Origin: Thermomicrobiales bacterium
Lineage (GTDB): Bacteria > Chloroflexota > Chloroflexia > Thermomicrobiales > UBA6265
Direction of reading: 5' to 3'
DNA length: 64,000 bases
NCBI GenBank assembly: GCA_019637585.1
Contig: JAHBVL010000001.1
Coordinates: forward strand, 434,001-498,000
How positions within the stretch are numbered: position 1 is the first letter of the stretch; each line of letters starts with the position of its first letter. The notes beneath the pieces are model-generated. The model saw only the letters and a program-made list of their open reading frames with translations, had not been told where the DNA came from and did no database searches. The position numbers were made by a program, and so were the translations under genes. Of the stretch, positions 52,424-61,334 are shown in pieces.

Positions 52424-54106
52424 TCATCCTTCCGGGGTGCGGCAGATGCCGTCGTCGTCGCAGATTTCTCCCACGGTTCTGCACGGACAGTTGATCGTGC
52501 CCAGACAGAAGTCATCGACCGCCGCGCCGCACTCCTGCCCGGAACCGCCATATCCGCCAGATTCGCAGGTTTCCGGTCTGCAGCATCCGCCAATTGCGGC
52601 GGCGCCCGCTTCAAAGGTCGATCCGTCGACGCAAACCGCTCCGATCGAGCAGCAGGTGCCAAAGCAGCAAATGCCTCCCGCAAAACAGTTCGTGCTGTTC
52701 TGCACCTCGACGCATGTGTCAGCAGAGCAGGTCCAGCAGGCCGCATCCCCTTCGTTCTCCGCTGCGCAGCCTTCGGGCGTGCAGAGCGGCGCCGGGTCGG
52801 TCGTCGAGGTGGACATCGGGGTGTTCCGGACCGTCTGGATAGTGGTGGTGATGACTTCGACATTGATCGGACCGCTGGCGGTGAAGTTTGGCGGCGCCTG
52901 ATATTCCTCCAGGCAGTAGTCGCCAGGCGGCAAACTGGGAAACAACGCGGTGCCGAGTTCGGTGCCGCCTGTCCCATCGCCAACACACTGATCGGCCAGG
53001 GGATTGCCGGTGGGACCGCAGACGCCGGGGTAGAGGCGGAAGCAGGCGCCAGCGAGGGGTGTCGGTTCGGCTTGGTCGTCCCACTTGACCACGCTCAGCA
53101 AGAAGGTCTCGGGGGAGGCCGTCGTCGTTGTCGGGCATGCACTACAGACACCATTGGCGCAGCACGAGCCGCTCTCGCTGCCGCCGCAGAACTGGCCATT
53201 CGCCTGCGTATTTGCGACGCAGCTTTGAGAGGAGTCGCAGATCTGGCACTCGTCGCATCCACCCTGCTCGCCTGCCAGCACGGCCGCGCACATGTTGTTG
53301 ACGCAGGTCCAGCAGGCGATTTCTCCATTTTCTTCAATGGCCGGGCAGTCGGCGGCAGAACAACACTGGGCGGCCGGATCGACACAGCTCCGGCTGCCAT
53401 CCGGGTTGTCGCACACGGCGAATCCAGCAGGGCAACAGCTGTGCGCGGGATTGAGCGAATCGATCTCGCCGGCGGGAGTGAGCGCTCCCTCCGGGTCGTA
53501 ACACTCCCCACTGCAGCATTGACTGGCACACGCCAGCTCACGCGGACAGCAGATCTCTTCCCTGACCTGTCCGGATCCACCACCGAAGACCCTCGCCAGA
53601 CAGACCGCATCGTTCCCGCAACATTCACGGTCGCAGCATTGCAGCGGATCGTCGCAGCATTCCTTCCCACACGGTGAGCCGCCATTCGCCGGATCGCAAC
53701 AGAAGTCGTGGTTGCCGTCCCGGGCGCACGACGCTGAGGCAGAACAACAGGTGCTGCCGCAGACCTGTTCGTCCTCATCACAGCAATCGCCCGATGATGT
53801 GCAGAGCCCGCTCTCACAACAGGCGCTGCCACACCACACATCCGTCGCTCCCGGGCAACAGTGGCCGCTTTTGCATTTGCCCGCTTCGCAGCACTCGCCG
53901 CCGCACATCTGTTTGGGCAGCTTGCAGGCCGGTGCGGCTGGTGGCGGGATCGTTGGGCGGGTCCCGACCGTGCGTGCGTCAGCCGCGGACCCGGCAGATC
54001 CTCCCGCCGCGCCCAGACCAATACCGAAGAAGCCTCTCAGCAGTGTGCGACGGGGAGCCCCGGCGGCGAACAGACGGGTAAGTCGGTCGAACTGGCGATC
54101 GTCCAA
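52424..54106 (-). CDS. Tat-exported cysteine-rich protein with SpaA-like domain
   Basis: A 560-residue exported protein. The start is the TTG at 54106, which has AAGGAG six bases upstream and begins DDRQFDRLTRLFAAGAPRRTLLRGFFG, the same signal layout as the paralog at 1854. After TRPTIPPPAAPA comes a Cys-rich body (CCDRECCGNDAVCLARVFGGG matches the paralog). Near residues 345-440 a prealbumin-like (SpaA-type) domain is visible (SVVKWDDQAEPTPLAGACFRLYPG to PGDYCLEEYQAPPNF), then further Cys-rich segments. SpaA-like domains often serve as stalks on surface proteins, sometimes with isopeptide bonds. The role is unknown but a surface or matrix protein is likely. Confidence 0.78.
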   Translation of the reverse strand: MDDRQFDRLTRLFAAGAPRRTLLRGFFGIGLGAAGGSAGSAADARTVGTRPTIPPPAAPACKLPKQMCGGECCEAGKCKSGHCCPGATDVWCGSACCESGLCTSSGDCCDEDEQVCGSTCCSASASCARDGNHDFCCDPANGGSPCGKECCDDPLQCCDRECCGNDAVCLARVFGGGSGQVREEICCPRELACASQCCSGECYDPEGALTPAGEIDSLNPAHSCCPAGFAVCDNPDGSRSCVDPAAQCCSAADCPAIEENGEIACWTCVNNMCAAVLAGEQGGCDECQICDSSQSCVANTQANGQFCGGSESGSCCANGVCSACPTTTTASPETFLLSVVKWDDQAEPTPLAGACFRLYPGVCGPTGNPLADQCVGDGTGGTELGTALFPSLPPGDYCLEEYQAPPNFTASGPINVEVITTTIQTVRNTPMSTSTTDPAPLCTPEGCAAENEGDAACWTCSADTCVEVQNSTNCFAGGICCFGTCCSIGAVCVDGSTFEAGAAAIGGCCRPETCESGGYGGSGQECGAAVDDFCLGTINCPCRTVGEICDDDGICRTPEG

Positions 54107-54266
54107 GGGACGCTCCTTCGCTGCGAAAGCCGGGGTGTCCGAGGGAGTCGATCCGAATCGCGGGAACGATTGATTCCCACACCCCAATGTGACTGTTGAA
54201 CATAAGGCGGTATCTAGGGGCGATGGTACCGGATGCTCACCTGACCCGCAAGGTGGCGGCCCCGCG

Positions 54267-54382
54267 AGACCCGCCCGGTCGTAAACGAGCCGGGCTTGCG
54301 GCACCAAGGCCCTGCGGACCTATCGAGCCCCGGCAGGGGCATGGCACCGTGAGCGATGCCGCTTACGGCATCGCGGTGTCAC
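54267..54382. repeat. Structured dispersed repeat, family C, copy 2
   Basis: Stems in order: CCCGGTCG-taaa-CGAGCCGGG, GCCCC-ggca-GGGGC, and GATGCCG-ctta-CGGCATC. The first stem has T-A where copy 1 (17451-17562) has C-G. It occupies most of the 303-base gap 54107-54409, which has no gene. Confidence 0.75.
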
Positions 54383-54409
54383 GGGCAGCCCCGCACTGAG
54401 TAGTCCGGG

Positions 54410-55261
54410 CTAAGGGGCCTCGTTCACATCGATTGCGGTCAGAGAGCCGTAGAGGTCGGGGCGGCGCTCCCGGAAAAGGAGCCATTGACGGCGCAACCGC
54501 AAGGCTTCCTCGATGTCGACGGTGCCCACGACGAAATCTTCCTCGTCGATCTTCGCCTCAGTCGTCACTTGGCCCATCGCGCTGACGATCTTGCTGCCAC
54601 CGAAGAAGGAGAAGTCCTTCTGTGTGCCGACCACATTGCAGTAGACCGACGGCATCAGGTTCTCCTTGGAACGGGCCTGGAGCAACGTTTTCCAACCTTC
54701 CGTGAATCCGCTTGGTCCTGCGGAGATGACGAGATTGATCAGCGAACCGGAAAGGGCATAGGTCCGCGTCAGTTCCGGGTACCAGACGTCATAGCAGATC
54801 TGAACGCTGACCGGTCCGAAGGGAGTGTGAAAGATGGGGGTCGCGCGGCCGGGAGCGAAGTAGACCCCTTCGATGTAGGGATGGAAGGTGCCGAGATGGA
54901 TTTTGTCGTAATAGCCGTCGCCGACGAGACCATCGGGACCGACGAAGCAGAGGGAGTTGTAGACGAGGAAGGGGAAGTGCTCTTCGAGGCGAGCCATCCC
55001 CATGATGATGTGGAGGTTGTGCTTTTTTGCCTGGTCGATGAGGAAGGAGGTGGCGGGACCGGGGATGGGTTCGGCGGTGAGCGCGAACTTCTCATCGGCG
55101 CGATACCCCTGGAGGTAGAGCTCGGGGAAGAGGATGAGGTCGGCGCCGGCGGCAGCGGCCCGCTCGATGTATTCGACGGAGCGGTCGAGATTGGCCTGGG
55201 AGTCGCCCAGCACCGAATTGAGCTGCGCCAGCGCAATCGTCACCTGTCCGGTATGTGCCAT
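54410..55261 (-). CDS. Nitrilase-superfamily amidohydrolase, copy 1
   Basis: A 283-residue carbon-nitrogen hydrolase. The Glu-Lys-Cys triad is Glu47 (LFPELYLQGY), Lys120 (YYDKIHLG) and Cys156 (VQICYDVWYPE). It cleaves an amide or carbamoyl bond of a small substrate, as in N-carbamoylputrescine amidase or beta-ureidopropionase. It is nearly identical to copy 2 except just after the catalytic Cys and in GFTEGWKTLLQARSKEN. ATG 55261 is used (AAGGA about nine bases before); ATG 55285 is also in frame. It is the last gene of the Dpp-type operon. Confidence 0.9.
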   Translation of the reverse strand: MAHTGQVTIALAQLNSVLGDSQANLDRSVEYIERAAAAGADLILFPELYLQGYRADEKFALTAEPIPGPATSFLIDQAKKHNLHIIMGMARLEEHFPFLVYNSLCFVGPDGLVGDGYYDKIHLGTFHPYIEGVYFAPGRATPIFHTPFGPVSVQICYDVWYPELTRTYALSGSLINLVISAGPSGFTEGWKTLLQARSKENLMPSVYCNVVGTQKDFSFFGGSKIVSAMGQVTTEAKIDEEDFVVGTVDIEEALRLRRQWLLFRERRPDLYGSLTAIDVNEAP

Positions 55262-55293
55262 CGGGGGTTTTCCTTCCACGGTCATCTGAAAAC

Positions 55294-55413
55294 GCCATAC
55301 ATGGCGAGGCGGTTATGGCCCTTCGGGATGGCCCGAAGGGCCATCCTTCGACTTCGCTCAGGACCGACCACAAGGGATCGCCGCTACGAGTCGACGGCGG
55401 CCATAAATGGCGA
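55294..55413. repeat. Hairpin element between dipeptidase and nitrilase copy 1
   Basis: A perfect 13-bp stem (ATGGCCCTTCGGG / CCCGAAGGGCCAT, loop ATGG, 55315-55344) followed by TTCGACTTCGCTCAGGA, a stretch found in many dispersed bacterial repeats. It is flanked by two small palindromes, CGCCATAC-ATGGCG and GCCATAA-ATGGC. Confidence 0.7.
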
Positions 55414-55423
55414 CGTTACGGGT

Positions 55424-56434
55424 TCAGCTGCCCCAGACCTCGCGGAAGACGCGGAGCCAGTTGCCGCCCATGATCTTCTTGGTGTCCTCTTCGGAGAAGC
55501 CTCGTTCGAGGAGCCGCCGGGTCAGGTTCGGGAAGCCTTGTGGTGTGTCGATTCCCTGCGGGTAGTGGTAGGGCGGGGGCGGGTAGGCCGCCGGACTCCA
55601 GATCCCCGTGTCGATGGCGTGCTGATACGCCTTCTCGGCTTGTCCTGGTTCGGCGACGGGCACCTGGCCTTCGAAATAGTCGATGGAAATCCCGACATGA
55701 TCGGTGCCAACCAGATGAGACATGTAGGCAATGTGATCGATGAACTGATCGAGGGTGGGGTGGGGATCGCTGCTGACAAAGGCTGGATAGCCGACGGTGC
55801 CGACCAGTCCACCCGTCGCTGCAACCGCCTTGATCTGGTCATCCTTGATGTTGCGCGGGCTCGGGTGCACCGCTTTCGCTCCCGCGTGGGAGAAAACGGT
55901 CGGAGCGTTCGAGGCTGCGATCGCTTCCATGGTGGTGGTGTAGCCGGTGTGCGAGCAATCGACGATGACTTTCTGCTGGTTCATTCGTTCGATGAGCTGC
56001 AACCCGAACCGGCTCAAGCCGGCATCGGTGCGCTCCTCGCATCCATCGCCCACCCGGTTCTTGACGTTGTAGGAGAGCTGGATCATGCCAACGCCGAGCT
56101 CCTTGTAGGCGTTGACCAGATTCAGATCGTCCTCGATCGGCGTCGTTCCCTGGAAGTGGAAGATGATGCCGAATTTGCCCTCAGCTTTGGCTCGCTCGAT
56201 ATCGGCAGCGCGCTTGACATGGATGTAGTTGGGGTTGGTGTCGATAAGCCGGAGCCACTGACCGATCTGCTTGAGTGATTCTCCTGCTCCCAGAAACCCC
56301 CCGATGGTGGGTGCGGCAGCAGTGGTGCCTCCCTCGATCCACCAGTGGATCAGATCCTGGCGCCGCATCAGCGGACAGGTCGAGTCGATAACGATTGCTT
56401 CCTTGTGAATGCGTTCTGCGTCGACGGCGGACAT
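55424..56434 (-). CDS. M19 membrane-dipeptidase-family protein with altered metal site
   Basis: A 336-residue TIM-barrel protein of the renal-dipeptidase family. The normal N-terminal D-G-H-x-D metal motif is replaced by DSTCPL, and the Glu of the second strand appears as Gln in FHFQGTTPIEDD. The two later His motifs are kept: VDCSHTGY and TVFSHAGAKAVHPSPRNI; VGISIDYF keeps an Asp. So three of the five canonical zinc ligands are changed, although the fold is intact. It probably hydrolyses or binds an imported dipeptide or dipeptide-like amide. It sits in the Dpp operon between the two nitrilase copies. Confidence 0.8.
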   Translation of the reverse strand: MSAVDAERIHKEAIVIDSTCPLMRRQDLIHWWIEGGTTAAAPTIGGFLGAGESLKQIGQWLRLIDTNPNYIHVKRAADIERAKAEGKFGIIFHFQGTTPIEDDLNLVNAYKELGVGMIQLSYNVKNRVGDGCEERTDAGLSRFGLQLIERMNQQKVIVDCSHTGYTTTMEAIAASNAPTVFSHAGAKAVHPSPRNIKDDQIKAVAATGGLVGTVGYPAFVSSDPHPTLDQFIDHIAYMSHLVGTDHVGISIDYFEGQVPVAEPGQAEKAYQHAIDTGIWSPAAYPPPPYHYPQGIDTPQGFPNLTRRLLERGFSEEDTKKIMGGNWLRVFREVWGS

Positions 56435-56503
56435 CTGTCTCTCCTTGCTCCGAATCGATCAACTGACAACGACGTTGATGGTTCCTGGGTTGTTTCGGTC
56501 AGC

Positions 56504-57376
56504 TCATTCCGGTGCGCCGGGCGCTTCTGCGATCAGCTGCTCGAGCGGCTGGGTCAGTTTTCCGTAGAGATCGGGTCTGCGCTCCCGGAAAAGGAGCCAC
56601 TGACGGCGCAGCAGCAATGCTTCCTCGATATCGACGGTGCCGACGACGAAGTCCTCTTCATCGATCTTCGCTTCGGTGGTCACTTTGCCCAGTGCGCTGA
56701 CGATCTTGCTGCCGCCAAAGAAGGAGAAGTCCTTCTGCTTACCGACCACATTGCAATAGACCGAGGGCATCAGGTTCTCCATGGACCTCGCTTGCAGAAG
56801 AATGCGCCAGCTGTCGACGGCGACGGATGGACCGGCCGAGATCACCAGATTGATCAGCGAACCAGAAACGGCATAGGTGCGGGTCAGCTCGGGAAAGCTG
56901 GAGTCGTAGCAGATCTGGACGCTGACCGGACCGAAGGGGGTGTCGAAGATGGGAGTTTTGCGGCCGGGAGCGAAATAGACCCCTTCGATGTAGGGATGGA
57001 AGGTGCCGAGATGGATTTTGTCGTAGTAGCCATCGCCGACGAGTCCGTCTGGACCGACGAAGCAGAGGGAGTTGTAGACGAGGAAGGGGAAGTGCTCTTC
57101 GAGGCGAGCCATGCCCATGATGATGTGGAGGTTGTGTTTTTTGGCCTGGTCGATGAGGAAGGAGGTGGCGGGACCGGGAATGGGTTCGGCGGTGAGCGCG
57201 AACTTGTCATCGGCGCGGTACCCCTGGAGGTAGAGCTCGGGGAAGAGGATGAGGTCGGCGCCGGCAGCAGCGGCCCGCTCGATGTAGTCGACGGAGCGGT
57301 CGAGATTGGCCTGGGAGTCGCCCAGCACCGAATTGAGCTGTGCCAGTGCGACGGTGATCTGACTTCGTTGACTCAT
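56504..57376 (-). CDS. Nitrilase-superfamily amidohydrolase, copy 2
   Basis: A 290-residue paralog of copy 1 with the same Glu47, Lys120, Cys156 triad. The stretch from residue 10 to 150 is almost identical, whereas after the Cys it reads CYDSSFPE, then VAVDSWRILLQARSMEN. ATG 57376 overlaps the DppF stop by four bases and has AGAAGGGAAGG before it. The pattern of identity suggests duplication with divergence of the substrate loop. Confidence 0.9.
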   Translation of the reverse strand: MSQRSQITVALAQLNSVLGDSQANLDRSVDYIERAAAAGADLILFPELYLQGYRADDKFALTAEPIPGPATSFLIDQAKKHNLHIIMGMARLEEHFPFLVYNSLCFVGPDGLVGDGYYDKIHLGTFHPYIEGVYFAPGRKTPIFDTPFGPVSVQICYDSSFPELTRTYAVSGSLINLVISAGPSVAVDSWRILLQARSMENLMPSVYCNVVGKQKDFSFFGGSKIVSALGKVTTEAKIDEEDFVVGTVDIEEALLLRRQWLLFRERRPDLYGKLTQPLEQLIAEAPGAPE

Positions 57377-58407
57377 ACCTTCCCTTCTCCTGTTTGAATC
57401 AGTGGCGATGACGCGGAATTGCTCGCACCCGTTCCTGGCGCGAGAAGATGACATGCCGCCCATCCTCCGGAGGCGGTTGGATAGGCAGGAGGAGCTACCT
57501 CGCTGCAGATCGGCCCGATTTTCACCGGGCACCTGGTGTGGAATGGGCAACCTGTCGGTGGCGAGAGAGGGCTCGGGATCTCGCCCCGTAGCACGATCCG
57601 GCTCCGGCGGGAACGTGGATCGGTGCGTGGCACGGCGGAAACCAGCGCTCGGGTGTAGGGATGACTGGGATTGCCCATCACTTCACGGCTCGGTCCCAGT
57701 TCGACAACCTGGCCGAGATACATCACCGCGACTCGCTGGCAGAAGTAGGTGACCACGCTGATGTCATGGGCGATGAGGAGAAAGGTGATTCCCATCTCCG
57801 ATTGCAGTACCTTGAGCAGATTCAGAATCTGGGCTTGAATCGACACGTCCAGCGCGGAAACCGGTTCATCAGCCACGATCAAGTCGGGACTGAGCGCCAG
57901 TGCCCGGGCGATGCCGACCCGTTGCCGTTGACCACCACTCAGCTGATGGGGGAAACGGTCGAGAAAGACCTCGGACAACCCCGCTTTGTCCATCAATTCG
58001 TTGACGTCGGCGGCGGAGTGAGGAAGTTTGTGGGTGACAAGCGGTTCCGCGACGATGTCTCTGATCCGCAACCGTGGGTTCAGCGACGATTTGGTGTCCT
58101 GAAAGACCATCTGCATGTGTCGCCGGAGTGGCCGCAGATCGCGCTCAGGCAGATGGGTGATATCTGTGCCCCGGAAAACGATCCTTCCGCTGGTCGGTTC
58201 GTGCAACCGGAGGATCGAGCGAGCGAGCGTCGATTTGCCGCTGCCGCTCTCGCCGACCAGACCAAATGATTCACCACGGCCGATCTCGAAGGTCACGTTG
58301 TCCACCGCCCGGAGCACCTGTGGTTCGCCACCCCAGAGTCGCTCCTTACGCAGCGAGAAGTGCTTGGAGAGGTCGGTTACCTGAAGCAGCGGATCCACCT
58401 GGCTCAT
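57373..58407 (-). CDS. Peptide ABC transporter ATP-binding protein (DppF/OppF)
   Basis: A 344-residue ATPase with Walker A GESGSGKSTLAR, Q-loop MVFQDTKSSLNPR, signature LSGGQRQRVGIARAL, Walker B LIVADEPVSALD and an H-loop LLIAHDISVVTYF. The C-terminal oligopeptide-importer domain has the cysteines of the 4Fe-4S or Zn site (GCPFHTRCPVKIGPICSE). ATG 58407 follows the DppD stop by one base. Confidence 0.93.
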   Translation of the reverse strand: MSQVDPLLQVTDLSKHFSLRKERLWGGEPQVLRAVDNVTFEIGRGESFGLVGESGSGKSTLARSILRLHEPTSGRIVFRGTDITHLPERDLRPLRRHMQMVFQDTKSSLNPRLRIRDIVAEPLVTHKLPHSAADVNELMDKAGLSEVFLDRFPHQLSGGQRQRVGIARALALSPDLIVADEPVSALDVSIQAQILNLLKVLQSEMGITFLLIAHDISVVTYFCQRVAVMYLGQVVELGPSREVMGNPSHPYTRALVSAVPRTDPRSRRSRIVLRGEIPSPLSPPTGCPFHTRCPVKIGPICSEVAPPAYPTASGGWAACHLLAPGTGASNSASSPLIQTGEGKV

Positions 58408-58408
58408 C

Positions 58409-59491
58409 TCAATACACCGGTGCTGAAGCATGATCCTGCTCCAGCTGTTCGGAAGCTGGACCAGGAAGGTCGAGTGAATCCGCAAAATGGCAGGCGGCGC
58501 GATGACCAGCGCCGACATCGACGAGCGGGGGAGTCTCGGTGCGACACCGATCCGCGACGTAGGGACAGCGATCGGCAAACCGGCATCCGGGCGGGATGTC
58601 GATCAGCATCGGCACGCTGCCTTCGATCGCGGCCAGCGGCCGGTCGCTTGGCTGAAAACCTGGAATGCATTGGAAGAGCGCGCTGGTGTAGGGGTGCCGG
58701 GGCCGGACATAGAGATCCTCCACCGGCGCCATCTCCACGACCGTCCCCGCGTACATCACGTAGACCCGGTCGCAGAGCTCCGCCACCAACGCCAAATCGT
58801 GCGTGATCAGGAGGATGGAAACGCCGTCCTCTTCCACAAGGGTTTGCAGCAGGACCATGATCTGGGCCTGGATCGTTGCGTCGAGTGCGGTCGTCGGTTC
58901 GTCGGCAATGAGCAGGGCCGGACGGCAGGCGATGGCCATGGCAATCAGCACTCGTTGCCGCATACCGCCGCTCAGCTCGAACGGGTACGAGCGGGCGACC
59001 CGCTCCGGCGCGGAGATACCGACGTGTCCCAGCAACTCGACAACCCGTTCCTTGATGGCCGTGCTGTCCAGATTGGTGTGAGTGCGCAGCACATCGCCGA
59101 TCTGGGTTTCGACGGTGAAGACAGGATTGAGCGCGCTCAGCGGTTCCTGGAAAATCATGCCGATGTCGTTGCCGCGTATCGCCCGGCGCTCCTCGGTCGA
59201 CTTCCGGCGCAGGTCCTCGCCCCGGAAATGGATTTCACCGGCGGCGACAACCCCCGGTTTGGGCAACAGATCGAGAATCGAGTAGGCGGTCAGCGTTTTG
59301 CCACAGCCACTCTCGCCGACGAGTCCGACGACTTCGCCTTCGTGCAGTACGAGATCGACTCCATCGACGGCACGGACAACGCCTCGCCTGGTCGGAATTT
59401 CGGTTCGAAGCCCGCGCACCTCGAGGAGCTGGCCCATCTCCCGGGTGGCGCCCGAATTGATTTGCTGTAACGGGGAGAGGTTGCTCATCAT
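58409..59491 (-). CDS. Peptide ABC transporter ATP-binding protein (DppD/OppD)
   Basis: A 360-residue ATPase with Walker A GESGCGKTLTAYSI, Q-loop MIFQEPLSALNP, signature LSGGMRQRVLIAMAI, Walker B LLIADEPTTALD, H-loop LLITHDLALVAEL and the C-terminal Cys cluster GCRFADRCPYVADRC. It pairs with DppF one base downstream. Its start follows the DppC stop by 12 bases. Confidence 0.93.
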   Translation of the reverse strand: MMSNLSPLQQINSGATREMGQLLEVRGLRTEIPTRRGVVRAVDGVDLVLHEGEVVGLVGESGCGKTLTAYSILDLLPKPGVVAAGEIHFRGEDLRRKSTEERRAIRGNDIGMIFQEPLSALNPVFTVETQIGDVLRTHTNLDSTAIKERVVELLGHVGISAPERVARSYPFELSGGMRQRVLIAMAIACRPALLIADEPTTALDATIQAQIMVLLQTLVEEDGVSILLITHDLALVAELCDRVYVMYAGTVVEMAPVEDLYVRPRHPYTSALFQCIPGFQPSDRPLAAIEGSVPMLIDIPPGCRFADRCPYVADRCRTETPPLVDVGAGHRAACHFADSLDLPGPASEQLEQDHASAPVY

Positions 59492-59503
59492 CGTGTCAGT
59501 GGC

Positions 59504-60340
59504 CTAGAAGCGATGCTGGTATGGGTCGAGCGCGTCGCGCAGACCATCGGCCAGGATCAGCAGCGAGAGCACGATCAGCACGGTCGCGATTCCCGAGCTG
59601 GTGCTGATCCAGGGTGCGGTCGAGATGTAGTCGCGACCCGAAGCGATGATGTTGCCGAAGGAGGCGGTAGGTGGAGCAACGCCCAGGCCGACAAAGCTCA
59701 ATCCAGCTTCCGACAGCACGGCGAAGGCGAAGGTCAGCGCTCCCTGGACGAGCACCGGTCCGGCGACGTTTGGCAGCACGTGCCGGACGGCAATTCGGGT
59801 GCTGTTGACCCCAATGGTCTGCGCCGACTCGATGTACGCCTCTTCCTTGATGGACAGAACGTTCCCCCGGACGATCCTCGCATAGACGGGGGTATAGGCA
59901 ATCGCCAGCGCGATGATCGTGCCGCGCAACCCGGGGCCGATGGCCGCAATGAGTCCGAGCGCCAGCACCAGGCTGGGAAAAGCCATCATGATGTCCGACG
60001 CTCGCATCAGAAGACTGTCGACGAATCCTCCCCGGTAGCCGGCGAAGATGCCGAGCGCAGTGCCGATCACCGCCGACGCGACGACCACCGACACGGCGAC
60101 GACGGTGGAGGACCGGGTGGCATAGACGAGGCGGCTCAGCAGATCGCGACCATATTCATCGGTGCCGAGGGGGTACTCCCGGGATGGCGCTTCCAGCGTT
60201 CTGCGCAGGTCCTGCCGGTTGGGATCGTTGGGCGCGATGACAGGAGCGAAAAGCGCAATGGCCATGTAGATGGTGATGATCGCCATGGCGATGATCATCG
60301 GCGGATTGCCCCGCATCTCGGTCGAAATGCTCTCGATCAT
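59504..60340 (-). CDS. Peptide ABC transporter permease (DppC/OppC)
   Basis: A 278-residue permease. Helix 1 is MIIAMAIITIYMAIALFAPVIAP, then the family segment YPLGTDEYGRDLLSRLVYATRSS and four more helices. The EAA loop is ESAQTIGVNSTRIAVRHVLPNV. It forms one importer with DppB, the two ATPases and the binding protein of the same operon. Confidence 0.92.
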   Translation of the reverse strand: MIESISTEMRGNPPMIIAMAIITIYMAIALFAPVIAPNDPNRQDLRRTLEAPSREYPLGTDEYGRDLLSRLVYATRSSTVVAVSVVVASAVIGTALGIFAGYRGGFVDSLLMRASDIMMAFPSLVLALGLIAAIGPGLRGTIIALAIAYTPVYARIVRGNVLSIKEEAYIESAQTIGVNSTRIAVRHVLPNVAGPVLVQGALTFAFAVLSEAGLSFVGLGVAPPTASFGNIIASGRDYISTAPWISTSSGIATVLIVLSLLILADGLRDALDPYQHRF

Positions 60341-60373
60341 CGTCTGGTTCCTGTTGTTGCCATCATCGGTTGG

Positions 60374-61324
60374 TTATCTCTTTCGGCCAATGCGCGGATC
60401 AATGACGGTGTAGAGCATGTCCACCGCCAGATTGGCGAAGACGAAGATGAGCACGGTGACCAGCATGGCGCCCTGCACCACCGGATAGTCGCGCGACAAG
60501 ACGCCGTTCACCAGCAGGCGGCCCATGCCGGGAATGGCAAAAACCGCTTCGACCAGCAGTGCCCCGCTCATCAGGTAGCCAATCTGGATGCCGATAACGG
60601 TGATGGTGGGGACGAGCGCATTGCGGAAGGCGTATTTGAAGAGGACAAGACGCGACGGGATGCCGCTGGCGTGGGCGGTCCGGATGTAATCCTGCTGCAG
60701 CACTTCGATCAGGCTGCTTCGATTCATTTCGTAGATCAGCGCCGAGTAGGCGGCGCCGAGCGTGATGGCCGGCAGGACCATATGGCGCAGGTGGTCGACG
60801 GGATCCTCTCTCAGCGAGACATACCCAAACACCGGCAACACGCCGAGTTTGACGGCAAAGAGCAGGATCAGCATCAGGCCCAGCCAGAAGCTGGGCATGG
60901 CGACGCCGATCAGTGCAGTGAGCCGAGCACCATAGTCGAGCAGGCTGTTCTTGCGCGTGGCGGAAATCACGCTGGCGGGCAGCGCGACGAAGAGGGCGAA
61001 GATGAGCGCATAGAAGCTGAGCGCCAGCGTGATCGGCAGTCGCTGAGCGAGCAGGCTGGAGACGCTCTGGTTCAACAGGATCGATTCCCCCAGATCGCCG
61101 CGCACCGCATGGGTGATCCAGGTCGTGTATTGCTTGAGAACCGAGTCGTTCAGACCCAGTTTTTCGCGCAATGCCGCCACCGCATCCGGCGTTCCCAGCG
61201 GACCCAGCATTGCTCGTGCCGGGTCGCCGGGAACCAGATGCATCAGCCCAAAGATCAGCAGGCTTGAGCCAAACAGGACAAAGACTGTCCACAAGAGCTT
61301 GGCGAGCAGAAACCTGGCTCGCAA
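60374..61324 (-). CDS. Peptide ABC transporter permease (DppB/OppB)
   Basis: A 316-residue permease. The start is TTG 61324, with AGGAGG, built from the end of the binding-protein stop region, six bases before it, so the genes are tightly coupled. It has helix 1 LLAKLLWTVFVLFGSSLLIFGLMHLVPGDPARAMLG, then LRGDLG-type DVRGDLGESILLNQSVSSLL (residues before the second helix), and the EAA loop RTAHASGIPSRLVLFKYAFRNALVP. A longer ATG version upstream would overlap the binding protein by about 130 bases. Confidence 0.9.
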   Translation of the reverse strand: MRARFLLAKLLWTVFVLFGSSLLIFGLMHLVPGDPARAMLGPLGTPDAVAALREKLGLNDSVLKQYTTWITHAVRGDLGESILLNQSVSSLLAQRLPITLALSFYALIFALFVALPASVISATRKNSLLDYGARLTALIGVAMPSFWLGLMLILLFAVKLGVLPVFGYVSLREDPVDHLRHMVLPAITLGAAYSALIYEMNRSSLIEVLQQDYIRTAHASGIPSRLVLFKYAFRNALVPTITVIGIQIGYLMSGALLVEAVFAIPGMGRLLVNGVLSRDYPVVQGAMLVTVLIFVFANLAVDMLYTVIDPRIGRKR

Positions 61325-61334
61325 CGCGGGCCTC

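Noticed and set aside
59513-61267. Very long plus-strand frame across DppC and DppB
   Set aside because: It is antisense to two permeases with correct membrane topology; the translation is a low-complexity Gly/Asp/His/Gln mix.
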